Source: Aradus depressus
Taxonomy: Eukaryota; Arthropoda; Insecta; Hemiptera; Aradidae
Assembly: GCA_963662175.1 (NCBI GenBank)
Contig: OY759221.1
Coordinates: 29,251,027-29,315,026 of the forward strand
DNA length: 64,000 nucleotides
Direction: 5' to 3'
Shown here: in pieces, positions 22,376 to 33,499 of the stretch
How the letters are laid out: each line of letters begins with the position of its first letter
Position numbering within the stretch: position 1 is the first letter of the stretch
The notes under the pieces: generated by a model
Databases searched by the model: none
What the model saw: the letters and a program-made list of their open reading frames with translations, nothing else
What the model was told of the DNA's origin: nothing
Made by a program: the position numbers and the translations under genes

Positions 22376-23074
22376 TAAATAAAAAATTCAGTAAAACTGA
22401 AAAGCACGGCCAAGTACGAAAAAAATATCTACCGAAGTAATTAATAAACATAAGTTTGATTCATTAAATGTTGTGATATATAAAAAAATTCTGGTCAAGT
22501 ACGATCTTCCATGTATATATACTTCAAAAATTTATTCCTTTTATTTTATTATTGTACGTTGTTTGTTTGTACGTAGAATATATTGTAATTAAACTCTTTA
22601 AGTGACCGTTTAATTAAAAGAAGTTCAGGTTGGTCATTTCAGGTACTTGGCGACCTGCCTATAATAATTGTTTCTCCCCTGAGCATTTAGTTTGTTTCTA
22701 GAAAAATTCCATGATTACATGTGTTTTCAAATTTGCATTGATTGATACCATATTCCAGGTAGATAGCATTGTGTAAACTTAATCTTCGCGGCAGGTCGCC
22801 AAGTACCTGAAATGACCAACCTGAACTTCTTTTAATTAAACGGTCACTTAAAGAGTTTAATTACAATATATTCTACGTACAAACAAACAACGTACAATAA
22901 TAAAATAAAAGGAATAAATTTTTGAAGTATATATACATGGAAGATCGTACTTGACCAGAATTTTTTTATATATCACAACATTTAATGAATCAAACTTATG
23001 TTTATTAATTACTTCGGTAGATATTTTTTTCGTACTTGGCCGTGCTTTTCAGTTTTACTGAATTTTTTATTTAT
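22375..23074. repeat. near-perfect inverted repeat, arms 285 bp
   Basis: Left arm 22,375-22,659 and right arm 22,790-23,074 look identical in reverse complement (e.g. 'ggtacttggcgacctgcc' against 'ggcaggtcgccaagtacc'). Spacer 130 bp. 'tatatatcacaacatttaatgaatca' inside the right arm is repeated just outside it at 23,072-23,098. No ORF. Confidence 0.9.
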
Positions 23075-23284
23075 ATATCACAACATTTAATGAATCAATG
23101 TCATTTTTCAACATACATTACGATCAGATTTTTTTATGATAAATACTTGTAGATGTCTATTTTAAATCTTTCTAACAGAATTCAAAAAACTTACATTGTA
23201 TTGCAAGTCTTAAAAAATACGTACAAAACTGACAGAAAATTCGATACAAAACTGAAAAAGAAAAGACATAAAAGACAAAACTCA

Positions 23285-25115
23285 TAGGCTATTCGTAAAG
23301 TAAGTTGACATTACTGGTGGGGATTCGAACCCCCAACCCTCTGGTCCGTAACGTGAGCATTTTGTAAAGTAAGTTGGTATTATTGGGAAGGATTCGAACC
23401 CGCAACCCTCGGGTTTGTAAAGAGAGCTATTTGTAAACTAAGTTGACATTACTGATCGGGACTCGAACCCGCAACCCTCCGGGTGGTAACGTGAACTATT
23501 TATACAGGAAGTCATTATTACTGGTAGGGATTCGAAACCGCATCCCTAGGGTTGGTAAAGTAGGATATTTGTAAAATAAGTTGGTATTACTAGTGGGGAT
23601 TCGAACCCGCAACCCTCGGGTTCGTAACGTGAGCTATTTGTAAAATAAGTTGATATTACTGATCGCGACTCGAACCCGCAACTTTCGGGTTGGTAACGCA
23701 AGCTATTTGTAAAATAAGTTGATATTACTGATCGGGACTCGAACCTGCAACCCTCGGGGTGGTAACGTGGGCTATTCGTAAAATAAGTTGATATTACTGG
23801 TGGGGATTCAAACCCGCAACCCTCGGGTGGGTAACGTGGGCTATTCGTAAAATAAGTTGATATTACTGGTGGGGATTCAAACCCGCAACCTTTGGGTTCG
23901 TAACGTGAGCATTTTGTAAAGTAAGTTGGTATTATTGGTAGGGATTCAAACCCACAATCCTCGGGTTGGTAAAGAGAGCTATTTGTAAAATAAGTTGACA
24001 TTACTGATCGGGACTCGGACCCGCAACCCTCGGGGTGGTAACGTGAACTATTTATATAGGAAGTCGTTATTACTGATAGGGATTCGAAACCGCAACCCTC
24101 GGGTAGGTATCGTGGGCTATTCGTAAAATAAGTTGATATTACTGGTGGGGATTCAAACCCGCAACCCTCGGGTTGGTAACGTGGGCTATTTATAAAGTAA
24201 GTTGATATTAGTGGTGGGGATTCGAACCGCAACCTTCGTGTTCGTGACGTGAGCTACTTGTAAAGTAAGTTGATATTACTGGTGGGGATTAAAACCCCCA
24301 ACCCTCGAATTCGTAACGTAAGCTATTTGTAAAATAAGTTTATATTACTGATCGGGACTCGAACCCGCAACTTCCGGGATGGTAACGCGAGCTATTTGTA
24401 AAATAAGTTGATATTACTGATCGGGAGTCGAACCCGCAACCCTCGGGGTGGTAACTTGAGCTTTTTGTAAAATAGGTTGATATTACTGATCGGGAGTCGA
24501 ACCCGCAACCCTCGGGGTGGTAACTTGAGCTTTTTGTAAAATAGGTTGATATTACTCGTCGGGATTCGAACCCGGAACCCTCGGGTTGGAAACGGGAGCT
24601 ATTTATATAGTAAGTTGATATTACTGGTGGGGATTCGAACCCGGAGCCCTCGGGTTGGATACGGGAGCTATTTATATAGTAAGTAACGTGAGCTATTTGT
24701 AAAATAAGTTGATATTACTGATCGGTACTCGAACCTGCAACCCTCGGGTTGGTAACGCGAGCTATTAGTGAAATAAGTTGATGTTGCTGGTGGGGATCAG
24801 AACCCAACAATTTCGGGTTGGTAACGTGAGCTATTTGTAAAATAAGTTGATATTACTGATCGGGACTCGAACCCGCAACCCTCGGGTTGGTATTGTGAGC
24901 TATTTGTAAAATAAGTTGATATTACTGATCGGGATTCGAACCCGCAACCCTTGGGTTCGTAACGTGAGCATTTTGTAAAATAAGTTGATATTACTCGGGG
25001 GGATTCGAACCCGCAACCCTCGGGTTGGTAACGTTGGCTATTAGCAAAGAATGTTGATATTACTGGTGCGGATTCGAACCCGCAACCCTCAGGTTGGTAA
25101 CGTGGGAATAATGTA
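23285..25115 (-). repeat. 69-bp satellite with tRNA-like A and B boxes
   Basis: About 26 units. Read on the minus strand each unit has 'tagctcacgttacc' (box A-like), 'gggttgcgggttcgagtcccg' with a canonical box B, and 'atcaacttattttaca'. Because 69 = 3 x 23, long repetitive frames appear (minus 23,546-24,232 and 24,797-25,123, period 23 codons with a PEGCGFES core). These have no start context or domain and are treated as by-products. No unit forms a complete tRNA cloverleaf. Confidence 0.9.
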
Positions 25116-25594
25116 ACTGTCACTATTACACTGTATTAACTATCACTGCATAACAACGTTCCACATAATTAAAATGAAATATTTTGAAACTTTGATGACG
25201 TCATCCGGACGTCCGGACACTGAAAAAGGAAGAAGAAAAAAAAAAGTTATTTTTTGCTGACTTTGACCCCTTGTAACTTGGTCAAATATGAACTTTTTTG
25301 TCTACTTTTTTTTTTCATTTTGTTCAGCTCGGAGTTCTCGACACAACTATGTAGAGAAAAATGTTATTTTGTTATTGCATAACATACTTTTGTTGATGCA
25401 AAAAGTGGCATTTAGTGTCACGAGAAAAGTTACACAGCAGTGTCTTTTTCTTTCTTTTTTTTCGGATTTTTTCGGACTTGGCCAGAGACACTGCCGTGTC
25501 TCCTGATATAATATAACTGTAAAAATAGTGGATATAATACATCCTAAGAAATCTCCTTTCTTCTCGAAAATTAAGTATATAATAGTTAGTTATA
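25116..25594. other. no gene recognised
   Basis: AT-rich. The 72-codon plus-strand ORF at 25,288-25,506 is phenylalanine-rich and compositional. Confidence 0.35.
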
Positions 25595-25765
25595 GTGACT
25601 GAGCCTGAGCAATAACTATGAGGTCATATCGCCTACTACCAGAGCGCTCTTTCCTCGCTCTTGTGGACATGAGCCTGACTCATGTCTGACTTATAATGTT
25701 TCATCCAAAGAAGGACGGCATACTCAACCTTTTTTAATTTCCCAGATAAAAAAAAGTAAGCTCCT
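25595..25765 (-). repeat. SINE-1 fragment
   Basis: Reverse-oriented 3' half: 'gtgactgagcctgagcaataactatgaggtcatatcgcc' to 'cccagataaaaaaaagtaag'. Head lacking. Confidence 0.75.
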
Positions 25766-25882
25766 CTTAACTTTCCGAAGAATACATAAACATTCACAAA
25801 ATCCTAGAAACGCTCTTTTATACAATATTATTGATAACTTGTATACAATTACATTTATAAAATAAAAATTATAATAACTCAC

Positions 25883-25959
25883 GTGGCTGTGGATGTAGAT
25901 ATGAGACAGGCTATAATACAGAAGACACCCGCTGTGAGCAGCCTGTCCGATTCAAACAT
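25883..25959 (-). CDS. Cys-loop ligand-gated ion channel, first coding exon (signal peptide)
   Basis: On the minus strand ATG at 25,959 opens a 25-codon signal peptide: MFESDRLL, hydrophobic TAGVFCIIACLI, then STSTA as a likely cleavage region. The donor is CCAC|GTGAGT. The exon ends two bases into a codon (AC), exactly the phase needed by the exon at 14,219-14,316, which starts with one base. A possible acceptor (GGTTTTCAG) ten bases upstream of the ATG suggests a 5' UTR intron. Too short for an ORF list; found by splice signal and phase. The join to the next exon, across 11.6 kb, is an inference. Confidence 0.78.
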
Positions 25960-26117
25960 ATTAGGGCATCTGAAAACCAGAAACATACATCTTAAGGCAT
26001 CTGAACATAAGAATTAGGGAGGCATTTGAATATATAGAGGCAACAGAAAAGTACAAAATAAAAACAATATCATTTAGTATCAACCTTTTAGACCCATAAT
26101 AATGGAAAACAATACAA

Positions 26118-26905
26118 CCAGTGGCGGATCTAGGGCAAAAAGCCCAGGTGGCAAACGATTTGAAGGGCCCATTTTTACGGATGAACCCATATTCTCACCT
26201 AACCTATATAATCTACAGTATAAAATTACCCCCGTATTTCGTAAATAATTAAATTATATTCATAAATATACAAGTATTATATGTGTGAATGGTCTAATAA
26301 TATTTATTGCTAAGGAATTTTTCTTATTGGATTTGAATTACACTGGTCGGCATGAACATCGGCCCTGACACCATTCCTGCTGATTCTCATGTAAAATGAC
26401 CCTCCTGAATCCGAATATGACCCCCGTTTTCCCCCATCACCCACCGTTTTCGGGGGAGCCCCCCCCCCCCCCCCCCCCCACCTATTTTTGTCACTTTTCA
26501 ATAATTTGTAGGGATGAAAAGGATTATCTTAGCCTTTACATCTCTTCTGAGGGGCTAGATTTGGGGGAGGGGGATTTGCCCCCCTCAAAATGGAAAAAAA
26601 TCATTGAAATTAATCGATTTTTCAGTTTTTTTCGCAATTTTTTCAATTATTTTCTACATATTCCAGCCTCCAGCCCCCTCATCCGCCCCCAACCCCACCG
26701 GTAATTACCGATCAGTATTTGAAAAAATACAAGTGGTAAATATGTATTGACGATAAGACTGAACTTGTATATTCATGTGCAAACTCCTCAAAAAAAACAA
26801 AAAAAAAACTACTTTTTATACGAGGGCCCTGGTCGTTCTTTTGGACAGGGGCCCAGGTGACATTTGCTCATTGGCCGCCCTTTAGATCCGCCACTGATAC
26901 CTAAA
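26118..26905. mobile_element. hAT-like non-autonomous element
   Basis: Termini 'cagtggcggatctagggc' and the complement of 'ccctttagatccgccactg', the CAGTGGCGGA start typical of hAT elements. Subterminal 'gcccaggtg' motifs also pair. Inside are a poly-C run (26,461-26,479) and no transposase. An 8-bp target duplication is only suggested (ATAC shared on both sides). Confidence 0.7.
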
Positions 26906-27187
26906 CAACTCACTCATTTTCTCTTCAATTTTTTCAGGGGTCGTGTATCATTTAATAAGCATCTGAGAGAAGTATAACCAACAACAAGTAGATAGGAACA
27001 GCAAAAAGTCATGTAAGGTTATCACTAGTGATTGTAAAGTGTGATATCTACAGTTGTTAAACTTTTCATTCTCTTTTCACCGTTTGACATTTCTTTTCAA
27101 TTATGACTGATAAAATCAATGAGAAAATAGTTCTAATTTTTTTAATACTGAATAAAGGCCTGAGAGACCGGTGGTGTTTGTTGTTAC

Positions 27188-27327
27188 TGTTACTCATGCC
27201 CGGGCTTTAACTACAAGGCCATAGCGCTATTTCGGCACTCTGGTGGAGTCCTCGGCTGGGTAACGAACCTGCGATCTTTAGTTCAGTAAGCAAGCACGCA
27301 TACCACTGAGCTACCGGCACCCTCATA
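27188..27327 (-). repeat. SINE-1 copy, body deleted
   Basis: Reverse-oriented; 'ctcatgcccgggctttaactac' at one end and the intact head 'accactgagctaccggcaccctc' at the other. Confidence 0.8.
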
Positions 27328-27339
27328 TTTTATATAAAG

Positions 27340-27712
27340 TACACTTTTTTGTAGGTTGTTCGGTTTAAAAAAAATATTTATGAAGACTCATTTTTTAATT
27401 TTTGACGAAGTGTTGTTATTTGAGTCGACATATCTGATAATCGGTAGATACTTCACGGTTACCATTACGGCCCTCATTTTGACAATGAATCGGAATCTCT
27501 TCTCCTTAAGAGCTCATTTTGCTGAACGTAGACACAGTATCTACCCCACTAGCACGATCAATGTCATAATACATTTTTGCAATATTTATCGATATTGTGG
27601 AAAGTTTATAATGCAAATGCTTGTTGAGCCTTGAGCTGACGATGGCATAAGCCGAAACCGGTGTACCTACATGTTTTTTGTGGAACTAGACAATATAAAT
27701 GTTAAAAAGGTA
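27340..27712 (+). mobile_element. Penelope-like remnant with hammerhead-like end
   Basis: A 92-codon plus-strand frame without a recognised domain (27,356-27,634) precedes a hammerhead-like core at 27,636-27,663 and the family tail 'tttgtggaactagacaatataaatgttaaaaagg'. In that core CTGACGA, extra T, stem II GGC/GCC and GAAA with ACCGGT are intact, but the cleavage-site base is G (27,663), which hammerheads do not cleave. Confidence 0.5.
27636..27663 (+). ncRNA. hammerhead-like motif, predicted inactive
   Basis: CTGACGA 27,636-27,642, T 27,643, GGC/GCC stem II, GAAA 27,654-27,657, palindrome ACCGGT 27,657-27,662; G27,663 at the H17 position and no clear stem I. Confidence 0.45.
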
Positions 27713-27714
27713 GA

Positions 27715-27985
27715 GAAAGCTCAAGATCGCGGCCTCGAAACTCTGCCGAGGCCATTAAGTATTTTAATCTCGGCGGTGAAAAAACCGTGAGCACGCCATC
27801 TTTCGGATGGGACGTACAGCGATAGTCCCGAACGTGCGCGATGTTAGTTACTCGTTTAAGACCCCTACCCTAGGTGAATAAACCTAGGCAGGCAAAATTT
27901 AGGACTTTCGCATTCGTGTGACAAAAGAACGCTCTGGTAGTAGGTTATATGACCTAGTTAAAGCCCGGGCCTGACAATAACTAAC
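27715..27985 (+). repeat. SINE-1 copy, head truncated
   Basis: From 'gctcaagatcgcggcctcg' through the body to 'ttaaagcccgggcctgac'. Confidence 0.75.
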
Positions 27986-27989
27986 TGTT

Positions 27990-28610
27990 GAAAAAATGTT
28001 ATGTTTTTATTAGTTTTTCGACTTTATCGACACAGATCTCAAAAATGTATTCCGTGGTTGTAATATTTTAAGTGGACCTGTCCAACGGAACGTCCTGTAC
28101 CAGTAGACCAGTCCTACGGAACCTCCTGTACCAAAGGACAGTTGGTGATGTTGACTCTGTCAACTATTGACACCCGATAGGGAAGTTATCGTGATCCCTG
28201 TTGACAGGTCAGAGAGGGATGTGGACAAAGGCCCAGATAGAGCCGGATAGAAGCTTTTGTGCCCCCAGGAGGTCTTCCTCTCAAGATACCACCAAAAACA
28301 GGACAACAACAACAAACAAATACAAATTTTTTTTAAAAATATTGTCTAATCCTCAAAAAAGTTTTATAAAAACATCATCAGATTTAGTTATAAACAGAGA
28401 CCGGCTTTTAAGTACAACAAAGCCCCGATTAGGTTTTTGTAACAGGTAAAATAGTTTTTTTTTAGGTTCTTCTTGAAAAGGCCTTTTAGCTTATTTTAGG
28501 TCAAGAAAAAGACTGAATAGGTTACAATATAAAATTTGAATATATAATTTGGAACTTTAATAGGTTTAAAAAAATTAAATACAAATAAAACATTTTTAAA
28601 GAATCGCTTG
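27990..28610. other. no gene recognised
   Basis: Contains a ~35-bp imperfect duplication (28,078-28,140, 'acggaac.tcctgtacca'). The ORF 28,201-28,449 has no domain. Confidence 0.35.
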
Positions 28611-28611
28611 T

Positions 28612-28765
28612 CTTCTGAGCTCCAGATCGTGGGTTTGAAACTCGGCCGAAGCCCTTAGGTCTTTAGGGCTCTTCTCCACCAGAACGACGAAAGAGTGCTC
28701 TGGTAGTAGGCGATATGATGTGATAGTTGAGTTTTGATATGAAAGTCCGGGCATGAATCACAATA
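28612..28765 (+). repeat. SINE-1 copy, body deleted
   Basis: Head from 'cttctgagctccagatcgtgggttt' joined to the tail 'caccagaacgacgaaagag...gtccgggcatga'. Confidence 0.75.
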
Positions 28766-29074
28766 ACTAACCATATTATTATAGAATATAACTATAAATG
28801 AATTCACCCCAAAAAATAAAAGACATCAACCAAGATTAAAAATAGTTCTAATGAAAACATGCGAATTTCCCATTGAAGCTAACGACAGAGTAACAAAGTT
28901 AGCGTGACGTAATTAAGTTCTACTGGAGTTGTTTAAAAATAAGTACCTGGTCAGATCTCCACAGGTTGCATCTATAATCAGTCACGTCATGATTCATTAT
29001 CTAATTATGGGTGATTAGTTTTTGTAATCTGAATTAGTGATGTACTGGCATTGCATTATTAAGGTTCGGCAACC

Positions 29075-29510
29075 TTTTTGCAGTTGCCCGCACTGGGTCC
29101 TAGGCCTCCAAGCAGCGGGCCGAAATGAGCCTTAGGCTTCCATTCAGCGGGTCTCATTGTACCCTAGGCCTCCAAGCAGCGGGCCGCATTGAGCCTTAGG
29201 CTTCCATTCAGTGGGTCTCATTGTATCCTAGGCCTCCAAGCAGCGGGCCGCATTGAGCCTTAGGCTTCCATTCAGTGGATCTCATTGTATCCTAGGCCTC
29301 CAAGCAGCGGGCCGCATTGAGCCTTAGGCTTCTGAATAGTGGGCCTCATTGAGCCCTAGGCATATAAACAGCAGGCCGCATTGATCCTTAGGCTTCTAAG
29401 TAGCTGGCCTTATTGAGATCTAGGCTTCTAAGCAGCGGGCCGCATTGAGCCTTAGGCTTCTTAGCAGCGGGCCTCATTGAACCTTAGGCTTTTAAGCAGC
29501 GGCCATTCAC
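29075..29510 (+). repeat. ~62-bp minisatellite
   Basis: Seven or so units alternating 'aagcagcgggccgcattgagccttaggcttc' and 'attcagtgggtctcattgtatcctaggcctc'; each is itself a diverged ~31-bp dimer. Followed at 29,531-29,590 by a block ('gctggttgttgcacatagcaacagttgcat') found reversed at 55,690-55,740. Confidence 0.85.
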
Positions 29511-30054
29511 CTCACCATATCTTTTTACTTGGGCACCATAGAGGCTGGTTGTTGCACATAGCAACAGTTGCATCCTTATAGATAAAAGACAGAAATAAAA
29601 AAAATAAAAAAATCCCACCGAACAATATTTTATACGCCAGTCTACTCGGGGCATATTAGCTTTGAGAACGTTCCAATCAATGAAATTCTCAAAACGAGTG
29701 CTTTATTATTCGCTCAAAATGCCTCAAATAGTATTCGTGAGGAATAGTTCATTAATTATTCGGAAATTAGTCATGAAACAAAAGAATTCTAGAAAAGGTC
29801 AGGGCAAAAATAACTGTGGAACTTGAACACAAATTAAATATAGTCTAGACAAATGGGTCGATGACAAATCACACGCTCTGAGGGCCAAAAACTGTGAACT
29901 AACTTACTGTAGATGAAAAAATGCATTCGGTCTTCCAGAAATTGTATTCAATATTATTCCTTAGTTAAAAGTTACATCCTTAGGTCAAAATATATAAAAC
30001 AAGGTAAGTTCTTATTCAGAAGTTACCTGGTCGTTTTTACTGCCACAGATCTAC

Positions 30055-30475
30055 AAAGTATAAGAGAAGTTATGTAACCTGTCAGAAATTTAAAAATGGG
30101 TTTTAAATATGAAATTTCATGTCGATACATTCATTACATTGGTAGTTATTGGGCTTTTTGAGTTAAGCGTCTCCCCTAATCCCCCGCCCCCTTTGACCGA
30201 GTTGGCTGCAAATCGATAGCTGCTGTCCTTATGGGGGTTTGGTCACACATATAAAATTTTGTGTCGATACATTCATTCTATCGGCATTTATTAGTGCTTT
30301 TAGGTTAAGCCTCCCTCCTAATCCCCCCCTTTCCTGTAGTCGATTTGGCTGAAAAACAATAGGTGTTGAGGTTAGGAGTTTCTGGATTCACATATAAAAT
30401 TTCGTGTCGATATATTCATTCTTTTGGGTGTACACTTTATCTTAAGAAAGCTGAAATCACTACATAACCTTGGAA
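30055..30475 (+). repeat. Rep-A copy with internal duplication
   Basis: Three successive 'gtcgatacattcatt' blocks at 30,120, 30,260 and 30,405, so a ~140-bp segment is repeated. Confidence 0.7.
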
Positions 30476-30477
30476 AA

Positions 30478-30905
30478 GGCATAGTCTTCGCCTGAATCCC
30501 AGGGCATGTAGGAATCTATGGTAACGAGCTGGCGGATCAAGCCGCCAAGGAAGCTACAGCTGTCGTGCTAACAGAGGCCATACTAGTCCGTCCTGCAGAC
30601 ATCAAGCAGGCATTCAAATTGGCCATCAAACATAAATGGCAAAAGCAATGGGAAGAATGTTCCTGAATTCGGTCAAACCTCTAGGCGACACTCCTGATGT
30701 GACGTCCCTTTCCCGAAGAGAAAGAATAATCCTGGTGAGACTGAGAGAGACAAGAACTCACTGTCTTCCACATATTAGAATCCGAGAGAAGAGATAGATT
30801 GCTTCACGACTCTCGAGCAATGCTGAAAGATGGCTCGGCCTACACATCCTAGCTGCTGCAATTCTTGCGAAACACCGGACTGTATCATCAACAAATTATA
30901 TGGAG
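30478..30905 (+). pseudogene. Jockey/I-type non-LTR element, RNase H and C-terminal fragment
   Basis: The plus strand encodes IPGHVGIYGNELADQAAKEA, the RNase H block (H and D of the active site). Further on comes LSRRERIILVRLRETRTHCL, the usual segment after RNase H. Stops at 30,495 and 30,664 and the missing upstream RT show decay. The 3' part (30,790-30,905) is homologous to the reverse-oriented piece at 7,040-7,365. The minus-strand ORF 30,775-30,987 is a shadow. Confidence 0.7.
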
Positions 30906-30909
30906 CCAG

Positions 30910-31690
30910 GGGTTGAGGAATAGCTAAACCCGGGAGAGAGCCTCTCCCCTGGAGGCTGGAAGAGAGGCACACTACCAGGAGGACCACCCAGAGAGAGAGA
31001 GACCCGCCTAATAATAAAAAAATAATAAAAATATATATTGAAAATGTAAATGGGATAATGTTAAATAAACTTTAATATATAAAAATGTATTATCCCCGTT
31101 ATTTGTGTCTAGCCAGAGAGACAGCCCTGGGTTCCTGTCTCCTCCAAGTTCTGTCTTATCCTATTGTTATTCATGACATTGTACTAAGTTCTTCTACAGG
31201 ATATTTCTTGTTCTCACTTCTCTGCTTTTGAAAGAACTCTATGTCTAAGTTAAGTTGGTCTTCTTCGGACTCTACCTCCCCCCCTCACAACCTCCCTTGG
31301 GTACGCATCTGCGTTACTTATTTCAAGGAAGATCCCTGAGACTGCTTCCTTTGCGCATGTACCCTAAGAGTCATAAGTGCCCTCACTCCTAGCTCATCAT
31401 GTTTTTACTTGCCCAGCCATATGAAGGGTAGAGGATGTTACATAGTCGACCAGAAATTCGAGGCTGTCTTTACATCTGATTAAAAGAAAAGTATCTGTGT
31501 GTCTGTGAACATGATAATCTTGATGTAATGAATGTATCGACATGAAATTTTATACGTGTATCCAAAACCCTGTTAGTAATAATGACGTTTGTTAATATGA
31601 AAATAAAATGAAATGAATTTAAGTTAATAATTAATAATTGTTAATTAAAAAAAAAATTAATGAATTTACTTGATCGATTCTAATCAATAT
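30910..31690. other. no gene recognised
   Basis: 31,435-31,570 is a reverse Rep-A fragment ('cagaaattcgagg' to 'tgtaatgaatgtatcgacatgaaattt'). 31,090-31,420 is pyrimidine-rich and unassigned. Confidence 0.4.
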
Positions 31691-31702
31691 ATTTAAACAT
31701 AT

Positions 31703-32053
31703 AAACACATTGAGGGCGCCGGTAGCTCAGTGGTATGCGTGCTTGTCTTCTGAGCTCAAGATCGTGGGTTCAAAACTCGACCGAGGCCCTTAGTTTATTT
31801 TATCTGGGAGGTAAAATAAACTTAAGCACGCCGTCCTTCGGATGGGACGTTAAGCGATGGTCCCGAGCCCGTACGATGTCAGATACTCGTTAAAGACCCC
31901 TGCCATAGGTGACTAAAATTTAGGGTAGGCAAAATTTAGGACTCCCACAGTAGAGTCGGGCTCATGTTCACGAGAGTGACGAGCGCTCTGGTAGTAGGCG
32001 ATATGACCTTGTAGTTAAAGCCCGGGCATGAGTCATAAAACCTAACCTAACCT
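31703..32053 (+). repeat. SINE-1, full-length copy with target-site duplication
   Basis: Reference copy. Box A 'tagctcagtgg' (31,723-31,733) and box B 'ggttcaaaact' (31,767-31,777) form the tRNA-derived head, followed by a ~260-bp body and a 'cctaacctaacct' tail (32,041-32,053). ATTTAAACATAT occurs just before (31,691-31,702) and after (32,054-32,065), a 12-bp target duplication showing LINE-type retroposition. Transcription would be by RNA polymerase III. Confidence 0.9.
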
Positions 32054-32164
32054 ATTTAAACATATTTTAGGTTCGTTATGAATGTTCAAAGTTTTCATTG
32101 ATAAGGCTACAGGTTATATTTCATTATTTCTATTGTGTTTGACTTTCTAAATTTGGTTTTAGCA

Positions 32165-32245
32165 TTGTTTTAACTCCCTCCCGGGGCCATGGATGTCGTA
32201 AATAACTAGATAACACATTGACATGGCTAATATGCATCGTATAAA
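32165..32245 (+). repeat. SINE-2 3' fragment
   Basis: 'actccctcccggggccatgg' and 'gtcgtaaataactagataacac' match the 3' half of SINE-2 at 13,190-13,270. Confidence 0.6.
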
Positions 32246-32700
32246 AAGCCAAAAAAATAAAAAAATAAAAAATAAAAAAAATAAAATTGGTTTTTGTCTT
32301 ATTTACTTTCCATTTTGTTGATTCTATTCTTATTTCCTGGTCTCTAAATTTTGTCTGGATGTATTTTGGTTTTTTCTTTTAAATGTGTTCAAACCTGTGA
32401 ATTTAAATTTCAACTAAAAATGTTCATGTTAGAGGAAACCCTTTACACGGAAACAGAATTTGATTCTCACTGTTCAAAAAGAATAATATAATCACAATAA
32501 AGAATCGTTTTTCATATTCAAAATCATTATTTGATACAAAGCTTTAATTTTTATATTTTGGGCAGTTCCTCCACACCTTAAAAGTCAGTCCAATGTACGT
32601 TATTGTTTTATTTATTCATTTATATATATATTTTTTATTTTAGACATTTTCATACATTCATTTATAATTGACTGAATTGAAATTATTATATATATAGTAT
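32245..32700. other. no gene recognised
   Basis: AT-rich with A-rich microsatellite at 32,249-32,285. Confidence 0.4.
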
Positions 32701-33135
32701 TTTTCATATATTGTTATGGTTACATTGTTTTCTTTCTTTTCTATATCTCGCCACATTGGGACCTGATGATGGGACGTAAGAACGTCCCGAAACATCGCTG
32801 GGGGATAAAGACACTTCCGAAGAGTTTCCTTTGGAAAATAGTTACCTATCTTAATTTTTATTAAATAGAAAAATGTGTATACTTATTATGAACGTATCTT
32901 GTATTATTATTATTATTTTATATATACTCATATATTTTTAAGTATTTATTTGTACAGTTTTTATCAATTTAATTTTACTTTTTTTAATGTTTTTTTTGTT
33001 ACTACTAATCATAGATGTGTTAGACTCAAGTAGTTATAAATCTAATTCATAAGCTATCATAATGTATAAATTCATTTGACATATCCTATTACCATGTATT
33101 GGTTTAACGGAAATAAATTATTATTCTTATTATGT
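32700..33135 (+). repeat. Rep-D copy containing a hammerhead-like motif
   Basis: Starts near a hammerhead core (32,763-32,796) and ends with 'tggtttaacggaaataaat'. The reverse copy at 58,636-58,990 aligns over the whole length. The order hammerhead then AT-rich tail fits a Penelope-type terminus. Confidence 0.65.
32762..32797 (+). ncRNA. hammerhead-like motif
   Basis: CTGATGA 32,763-32,769; extra T 32,770; strong stem II GGGACG (32,771-32,776)/CGTCCC (32,783-32,788), loop TAAGAA; GAAA 32,789-32,792; ACAT then C32,796. Stem III is not palindromic and stem I is only C62-G97, so it is probably inactive. Confidence 0.45.
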
Positions 33136-33137
33136 CT

Positions 33138-33275
33138 CGATACATTCATTACAACAGCAGTTATCGTGTACACACGAAAACATTTCATTATTGGAATCAA
33201 TTGGAAGGAAAACATGAAATTCTAGTAAAAAGTTGACATTGAATTTTTTTCCGACTACATAAACTTCTCCTATAC
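33138..33275 (+). repeat. Rep-A fragment
   Basis: 'gtctcgatacattcattac' to 'tccgactacataaacttctcc', directly abutting Rep-D. Confidence 0.65.
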
Positions 33276-33499
33276 TTGGGGGAAAGAAAATGATCTATTA
33301 TTAAAATATGTTTATTTACAGTTAAACAAGTTTCCCCCGTGTTAAGATATGGGGTTGTTAAGAAGTTTTATGGCCCCCGCCAAGACCTAGAAAAAGGAAA
33401 GCTTGGATACAAAAAGACCAGGGATAAACTTATACGAAGCATTTTGTGTGGAAATGGGAAGTCATTTTTAGCATAAGGAGAGGAGCTTTGCACATTTAC

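Noticed and set aside
23285..25115. tRNA gene cluster or CRISPR array
   Set aside because: Units lack acceptor and anticodon stems, and there are no unique spacers; it is a simple tandem satellite in a eukaryote.
23546..25123. 228- and 108-codon repetitive ORFs as genes
   Set aside because: They are translations of the 69-bp satellite, with no start context, and the frame breaks at units of changed length.
26310..26501. glycine-rich ORF
   Set aside because: Made by the poly-C run inside the hAT-like element.
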